This document shows, piece after piece, positions 59,687-64,000 of a stretch of DNA of 64,000 nucleotides. The first letter of the stretch is position 1; each line of letters starts with the position of its first letter. The DNA comes from an uncultured Oscillospiraceae bacterium (GTDB lineage Bacteria > Bacillota > Clostridia > Oscillospirales > Oscillospiraceae), in NCBI GenBank assembly GCA_910588045.1, contig CAJUPS010000007.1, forward strand, positions 20,216 to 84,215, read 5' to 3'. The position numbers and the translations under genes were made by a program. The notes beneath the pieces are model-generated. The model worked only from the letters and a program-made list of their open reading frames with translations, did not search any database and was not told where the DNA came from.

Positions 59687-60466
59687 GTGTCAGAACCAGC
59701 AAATCAGGCACAGCGCCGCCAGTATCTTATCCGCACGCTGCTGGAGGAACAGCCCCGGTATCGGAACATCCCGATCCCCGGGGACGCCGGGGAACAGGAG
59801 CGGCTGCTCCGCTCTCTGATGAACGTCCGCCCTCCCCGGCCCATCGGGGAGCGGTTCCTGGCGGTGCAGGATCAATACCTGCGGGAGACCCGAGGGGAGT
59901 GCACGGACATAGCGGACCTGACCCCCTCGGCGGAGGGGCTGTACCTTTGGCAGGGGGACATCACCACCCTGCGCTGCGACGCTATCGTCAACGCCGCCAA
60001 CCGTGGCATGACCGGGTGCTATGTCCCCTGCCACCGGTGTATCGACAACTGTATCCACACCCGGGCGGGGGTCCAGCTCCGCCTGGAGTGCGCATCGCTC
60101 ATGGCGAAGCAAGGCCACGAGGAGGCGACGGGCCAGGCAAAAATAACCGGGGCCTACAACCTGCCCTGCCGGTATGTCATCCACACGGTGGGGCCTGTCG
60201 TCTCCGGCGCGCTGACGGAGAGAGAGGAGGCGCAGCTGGCCTCCTGCTACCTCTCCTGCCTGAAACTGGCAGAAGAGAACGGCCTGAAAAGCATTGCGTT
60301 CTGCTGCATCTCCACGGGAGAATTTCACTTCCCCAACGACAGGGCGGCGGAGATCGCGGTGAAGACCGTCCGGCCCCATCGGACAAACGCTGAGATGAAG
60401 GTAATTTTCAATGTATTCAAGGACATCGACTATCAACTCTACCAACGGCTTCTCGCAGCAGATTGA
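59687..60466 (+). CDS. Zinc-containing macrodomain ADP-ribosyl hydrolase
   Basis: 259 residues. An N-terminal helical region of about 75 residues precedes the macrodomain. ADP-ribose-binding motifs are CDAIVNAANRGMTGCY and the later GPVVSGALTEREEAQLASCY. The CYVPCHRCIDNCIHTRAG segment holds the Cys/His set of the zinc-macrodomain class. These enzymes remove ADP-ribose from proteins modified by the companion SirTM. GTG start with GGGGG upstream. The stop codon lies inside the SirTM gene (56-bp overlap), so the two are translated together. Confidence 0.9.
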   Translation: MSEPANQAQRRQYLIRTLLEEQPRYRNIPIPGDAGEQERLLRSLMNVRPPRPIGERFLAVQDQYLRETRGECTDIADLTPSAEGLYLWQGDITTLRCDAIVNAANRGMTGCYVPCHRCIDNCIHTRAGVQLRLECASLMAKQGHEEATGQAKITGAYNLPCRYVIHTVGPVVSGALTEREEAQLASCYLSCLKLAEENGLKSIAFCCISTGEFHFPNDRAAEIAVKTVRPHRTNAEMKVIFNVFKDIDYQLYQRLLAAD

Positions 60467-61277
60467 CCGCCTGCTCGGGGAACTGGATACCGCCGAGGCC
60501 GTAGTGGTGGGCGCGGGCGCGGGCCTCTCCGCAGCGGCGGGCTTCACCTACGGGGGCGAGCGGTTCCGGGAGCACTTCGCGGACTTTGAGGCCCGGTACG
60601 GCTTTCACGATATGTACACCGGCGGCTTCCACCCCTACGACACGCCGGAGGAATACTGGGCCTACTGGAGCCGCAATATCCTGGTCAACCGCTACATGGA
60701 CGCGCCGCTGCCCGTTTACCGGCGGCTGTTGGCGCTGCTGGAGGGCAAGAACTACTTTGTGCTCACCACCAACGTGGACCACTGCTTCCAGAAGGCAGGG
60801 TTCGACAAGGCGCGGCTGTTCTACACCCAGGGGGATTACGGCCTGTTCCAGTGCAGCGGCCCCTGCTGCCAGGAGACCTTCGACAACGAGGGAACCGTCC
60901 GGGCCATGGCGGCGCGGCAGCAGAATCTGCGGATTCCCTCAGACCTGGTCCCACGCTGCCCCCGCTGCGGCAGGCCCCTCACCATGAACCTGCGGGTAGA
61001 CGACGCCTTCGTCCAGGACGAGGGGTGGTACGCCGCTGCCCGGCGGTATCAGGATTTTGTGCGGCGGCATAGAGGCTGCGCCATCCTCTACCTGGAGCTG
61101 GGAGTAGGGATGAATACCCCCGGTATCATTAAGTTCAACTTCTGGCGGCAAGTCCACCAGAACCGGAAAGCGAAATATGTCTGTATCAACCGGGGGCAGA
61201 GCTACGCACCGCATGAAATTGAGAAGCAAAGTCTTTGCATAGACGCAGATATTGGAGCTATATTGTCTGAACTATAA
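60411..61277 (+). CDS. Class M sirtuin (SirTM), protein ADP-ribosyltransferase
   Basis: 288 residues. NAD-binding GAGAGLSAAAGF and the SirTM-specific GGERFREHFADFEARYGF are visible. LTTNVDHCFQ replaces the usual TQNID. The catalytic His of deacetylating sirtuins is replaced by Gln in YTQGDYGLFQC. A CxxC zinc knuckle (CPRCGRP) is present. SirTMs mono-ADP-ribosylate a lipoylated GcvH-like protein and the macrodomain reverses it; here no gcvH-L or lplA gene lies beside them. Start ATG 60411 has GAAGG upstream. Confidence 0.9.
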   Translation: MYSRTSTINSTNGFSQQIDRLLGELDTAEAVVVGAGAGLSAAAGFTYGGERFREHFADFEARYGFHDMYTGGFHPYDTPEEYWAYWSRNILVNRYMDAPLPVYRRLLALLEGKNYFVLTTNVDHCFQKAGFDKARLFYTQGDYGLFQCSGPCCQETFDNEGTVRAMAARQQNLRIPSDLVPRCPRCGRPLTMNLRVDDAFVQDEGWYAAARRYQDFVRRHRGCAILYLELGVGMNTPGIIKFNFWRQVHQNRKAKYVCINRGQSYAPHEIEKQSLCIDADIGAILSEL

Positions 61278-61294
61278 ATTTTCATACCTGTTAG

Positions 61295-61325
61295 CCGTCT
61301 TTTCTGCATGGAAAGACGGTTTTTC
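61295..61325 (+). terminator. Terminator after the SirTM gene
   Basis: Stem CCGTCTTTT / GAAAGACGG (one G-T pair) followed by TTTTTCT, 17 nt past the stop codon. A second hairpin (61366-61399, AATCTGCGGGC / GCCCGCAGATT) follows. Confidence 0.75.
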
Positions 61326-61433
61326 TATGCTTGTACATATCCGTCTGTTTCGCCGCAGGCGGCTAAATCTGCGGGCAGGGCTTGTTACGCCCGCAGATTG
61401 TCTTGATCGAAGCCCTCCATTTTGATTTTATTA

Positions 61434-61462
61434 TTGCCGTCCGGCGGCGGATATGGTACACT
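61434..61462 (+). promoter_or_regulatory. Promoter of the DUF1643 gene
   Basis: TTGCCG (61434-61439), 17-bp spacer, TACACT (61457-61462), 24 bp before the start codon. Confidence 0.5.
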
Positions 61463-61486
61463 GAGACATGAGAGGAGGGATATTCC

Positions 61487-62098
61487 ATGCACATTCCCAG
61501 TTGTCTGACGGCAGAGACCGCGCTGCTGGATTTTGCTCCGGCTCTGGAGGAGGCGCTGCTTCCCCAGCCGGATTATGATGTATCAAAATGGCTCTATGTG
61601 CCCCATACTTATCAGGAGTACCGTTACCTGCTGGGCACCCGTGGGGAGAGACCGCTGCTCTGCATCGGCGTCAACCCCTCCACCGCCGTCCCCGGCGATC
61701 TGGACAACACGCTCAAGAGCGTGGAGCGGGTGGCGCTGCACAACGGCTTTGACAGCTTTGTCATGTGCAACGTCTACGCCCAGCGGGCCACCCGTCCCAA
61801 GGACATGGAGCGGGAGCTGAATCCCCGGCTCCACCGGGGGAACCTGGCGGCCTTTGCCTACGCCCTGTCCCTGTCTCCGGCACCGGCGGTCTGGGCCGCC
61901 TGGGGGAACATCATCGAGCAGCGGCCCTACCTGCCCCGGTGCGTCCAGGATCTGGCGGAGACCGGGCGGGCATATGGCGCGCGGTGGTTTACCGCCGGTC
62001 CCCGGTCCAAGCGGGGGCATCCCCACCATCCGCTCTATCTCCGCAAGGACAGCGTTCTGGATGAATTTGATGTGGACGCCTACTGCTCCGCCCTGTAG
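61487..62098 (+). CDS. DUF1643 domain protein
   Basis: 203 residues. The domain occupies about 50-195 with LCIGVNPSTAVPGDLDNT near its start and CNVYAQRATRPKDM, then WAAWGN and a C-terminal SKRGHPHHPLYL block. DUF1643 proteins are widespread and of unknown function; they are often near mobile or repair genes, but here it precedes a pyrophosphatase gene by 38 bp. Ribosome binding site AGGAGGG. Confidence 0.85.
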   Translation: MHIPSCLTAETALLDFAPALEEALLPQPDYDVSKWLYVPHTYQEYRYLLGTRGERPLLCIGVNPSTAVPGDLDNTLKSVERVALHNGFDSFVMCNVYAQRATRPKDMERELNPRLHRGNLAAFAYALSLSPAPAVWAAWGNIIEQRPYLPRCVQDLAETGRAYGARWFTAGPRSKRGHPHHPLYLRKDSVLDEFDVDAYCSAL

Positions 62099-62136
62099 CG
62101 GCGGCGGGATACTTTTCATAAGGAGTTTACGAAATC

Positions 62137-63753
62137 ATGGAACAGATCTATGTGACCGGGCACAGGAATCCGGATACGGACTCGATTGTCTCCGCAATGG
62201 CCTACGCCGCCCTCCGCAACGCCACCGGAGAGCGGCAGTACACCGCCGCCCGGCTGGGCCATATCAGCGACGAGACCAAGCTGATCCTCAACCGCTTCAA
62301 CTTTGATCCCCCCATGCTCATCAAGAGTATGCGCACCCAGGTGCAGGACCTGGACTACGACGTCCCCCCGGTTCTCCATGAGGCGGTGACCGTCAACCGG
62401 GCCTGGTCCGCCATGGAGGAGGACAAGCACATCTCCGCTATCCCCATCGCCGACGATGACGGCCGCCTGCGGGGCATGATGACCTCCGGGGACATCGCCG
62501 CCTACGACATGGAGACCATCGAGTGCCCCAAGCTGTGGGATGTGCCCCTGTTCAACATCCTCAGCGTCCTGGAGGGCCAGCCCCTGTGCGAGCCGGAGGA
62601 AGCGGTCAACACCATCTCCGGCGAGGTGGTCCTGGCCCTGCCCCAGTCCTCCGAGCTCCCCCCCTTCCGGGAGAAGGAGACGGTCCTGATCTGCGGCAAT
62701 CAGCCCAGTATGCTCCGCCGGGCGGTGGAGTTCGGCGTGGCCTGCATCATCCTCTGTCAGGCGGAGTTGCCCGACGATGTGCGGGATATGGCGAGGGAGA
62801 CCTGCATCATCTCCACGCCCTATGACAGCTACCGCACCGTCCGCCGCATTTTCCAGGCCATCCCCGTGGGCCGCCTGGCCCAGCGGGAGAACATCACCTC
62901 CTTCCACCTGGCCGACTACATCGACGACGTGCAGGAGGTGGTCCTGAAGAGCCGCTACCGCAGCTACCCCATTCTGGACGAGCAGGACCGCGTGGTCGGC
63001 GCGCTCTCCCGGTATCACCTCATCAAGCCCCGGCGCAAGAAGGTGGTGCTGGTGGACCACAACGAAGCAGCCCAGTCGGTGCCCGGCCTGGAGGAGACGG
63101 ACATCCTGGCCATCATTGACCACCACCGTCTGGCGGACATCCAGACCAAGAATCCCATCTACTTCCGCAACGAACCGGTGGGCAGCACCTGCACCATCGT
63201 GGCGGGGATGTACCAGGAGCGGGGGCTGATGCCCTCTCCGAAGCTGGCGGGGCTGATGGCCGCGGCCATCGTGTCGGATACGGTGATGTTCAAGTCCCCC
63301 ACCTGCACGGAGCGGGACCGCCGCATGGCGGAGAGACTGGCCCACATTGCTGATCTGTCCCTGGAGGAGCTGGGGCGGGAGATCTTTTCCGCCTCCACGC
63401 CGGAGGATAAGCCGGTGGAGCAGCTTTTATTTACGGACTTCAAGGAGTTCCACATTGCGGGCCACGATTTTGGCGTAGGGCAGATCACCTGTGTGGATTC
63501 CGACCGCCAGCTGCGGCGGAAGGAGGCGTTCCTCCAGCTGATGGAGCAGACCAAGGAGGAGCACAAGTACAGTATGATTCTTCTTATGCTGACGGATGTG
63601 CTGCTGGAGGGGAGCAAGATTTTGTGCGTTGGCGGGGAGGATACCTTTCAGCAGGCGTTCAATACGGAGTTGAAGGAGCATGAGGCGTTTTTGCCCCACG
63701 TTATGTCCAGGAAAAAGCAGATTATTCCGATGCTCTCTGCCCTTTGGGGGTAA
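62137..63753 (+). CDS. ppaC: CBS-domain manganese-dependent inorganic pyrophosphatase
   Basis: 538 residues. DHH domain with metal ligands in VTGHRNPDTDS, SAMAYA and later VDHNE and IIDHHR, followed by the DHHA2 domain (SRKKQ-type substrate loop near the C-terminus). Between them lie two CBS domains (about 70-130 and 245-300) flanking a DRTGG domain. Such enzymes hydrolyse PPi and are regulated by AMP/ADP/diadenosine phosphates through CBS. Start ATG with AAGGAG upstream. Confidence 0.94.
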   Translation: MEQIYVTGHRNPDTDSIVSAMAYAALRNATGERQYTAARLGHISDETKLILNRFNFDPPMLIKSMRTQVQDLDYDVPPVLHEAVTVNRAWSAMEEDKHISAIPIADDDGRLRGMMTSGDIAAYDMETIECPKLWDVPLFNILSVLEGQPLCEPEEAVNTISGEVVLALPQSSELPPFREKETVLICGNQPSMLRRAVEFGVACIILCQAELPDDVRDMARETCIISTPYDSYRTVRRIFQAIPVGRLAQRENITSFHLADYIDDVQEVVLKSRYRSYPILDEQDRVVGALSRYHLIKPRRKKVVLVDHNEAAQSVPGLEETDILAIIDHHRLADIQTKNPIYFRNEPVGSTCTIVAGMYQERGLMPSPKLAGLMAAAIVSDTVMFKSPTCTERDRRMAERLAHIADLSLEELGREIFSASTPEDKPVEQLLFTDFKEFHIAGHDFGVGQITCVDSDRQLRRKEAFLQLMEQTKEEHKYSMILLMLTDVLLEGSKILCVGGEDTFQQAFNTELKEHEAFLPHVMSRKKQIIPMLSALWG

Positions 63754-63784
63754 GCCGCCGCTGCGCGGCGGCACCCCCTTTTTA
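63754..63784 (+). terminator. Terminator after ppaC
   Basis: An 8-bp stem GCCGCCGC / GCGGCGGC with a 3-nt loop, then ACCCCCTTTTT, directly after the stop codon. Confidence 0.85.
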
Positions 63785-63859
63785 ATCTGCGGCGCTGTGC
63801 GCCGCGTCCACTTTTTTCTTTTCGCTGCCCCGGGAGCTGCGCGCCCCCGGACTCCGCGC

Positions 63860-63919
63860 CTACTTTTGCCACGCGGCAAAAGTAGGCAAAAACGCGCTTA
63901 GGAAACTACGTTTCCTAAG
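63860..63919. repeat. Two palindromes at the right edge
   Basis: CTACTTTTGCC / GGCAAAAGTAG (63860-63885) and CTTAGGAAAC / GTTTCCTAAG (63897-63919), after ppaC and before the window end. No gene is seen in 63754-64000. They look like dispersed intergenic palindromes. Confidence 0.55.
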
Positions 63920-64000
63920 AACTTTCCTTATGACGGGGGATATTTTTTACGCTACGACCTTTAGATTTCCGGTCTATCTCCAGTGCCGTGGGCCGATGCC

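Overview
The window is a 64 kb piece of a high-GC Firmicutes chromosome. The complete S10-spc-alpha ribosomal block has the Firmicutes layout (adk and map after secY, a KOW protein next to infA, zinc-type S14 and L36). The GC-rich codon use, SLH protein, SirTM and Mn-type CBS-pyrophosphatase point to a gut-type member of the Oscillospiraceae (Oscillibacter, Flavonifractor or Lawsonibacter-like). That placement is inference from gene content; no 16S rRNA is present. I saw no rRNA, tRNA or CRISPR array.

Layout. (1) 1-6193, plus strand: amino-sugar/sialic acid catabolism: the end of an N-acylglucosamine 2-epimerase, an RpiR regulator, a lipoprotein-dependent sugar ABC importer, a YhcH/NanQ-type protein and an N-acetylneuraminate lyase. 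(2) 6371-9933: a heterodimeric ABC exporter; then a type-B carboxylesterase. (3) 11642-15040, minus strand: XRE-TPR regulator, polysaccharide deacetylase, zinc-ribbon membrane protein and Cof-type HAD phosphatase. (4) 15349-31309, minus strand: the ribosomal superoperon from rpsJ to rplQ. It is interrupted by a 310-bp spacer between rpsJ and rplC and by a small inverted-repeat element between rpsZ and rpsH. (5) 31749-37118: diaminopropionate ammonia-lyase, HD protein, NfeD protein, tandem duplicated acetyltransferase-like genes, a 51-aa protein and an amidase. (6) 37211-40271: a tyrosine recombinase, a predicted invertible DNA segment, two tandem GEMM-I (cyclic dinucleotide) aptamers and a secreted SLH-type protein. 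(7) 40344-56555: a beta-glucan oligosaccharide locus: a LacI regulator, an Opp-type importer, GH3, GH94 phosphorylase and GH1 on the minus strand, with a divergent GH2 beta-mannosidase. (8) 56656-63753: O-acetylhomoserine sulfhydrylase, aldehyde dehydrogenase, a zinc macrodomain/SirTM pair, a DUF1643 protein and a Mn-dependent pyrophosphatase.

The most interesting region is (6). The recombinase gene is followed within 14 bp by a 20-bp sequence (38049-38068) that recurs in inverse orientation (19/20) at 38270-38289. Between the two lie a strong extended -10 promoter pointing the wrong way (toward the recombinase) and a bidirectional terminator. This is the expected architecture of a phase-variable promoter switch caught in the OFF orientation. 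Inversion would aim the promoter through two tandem riboswitch aptamers into the surface-protein gene, so a genetic ON/OFF switch and second-messenger sensing appear stacked on one secreted protein. All functional statements are predictions from sequence.
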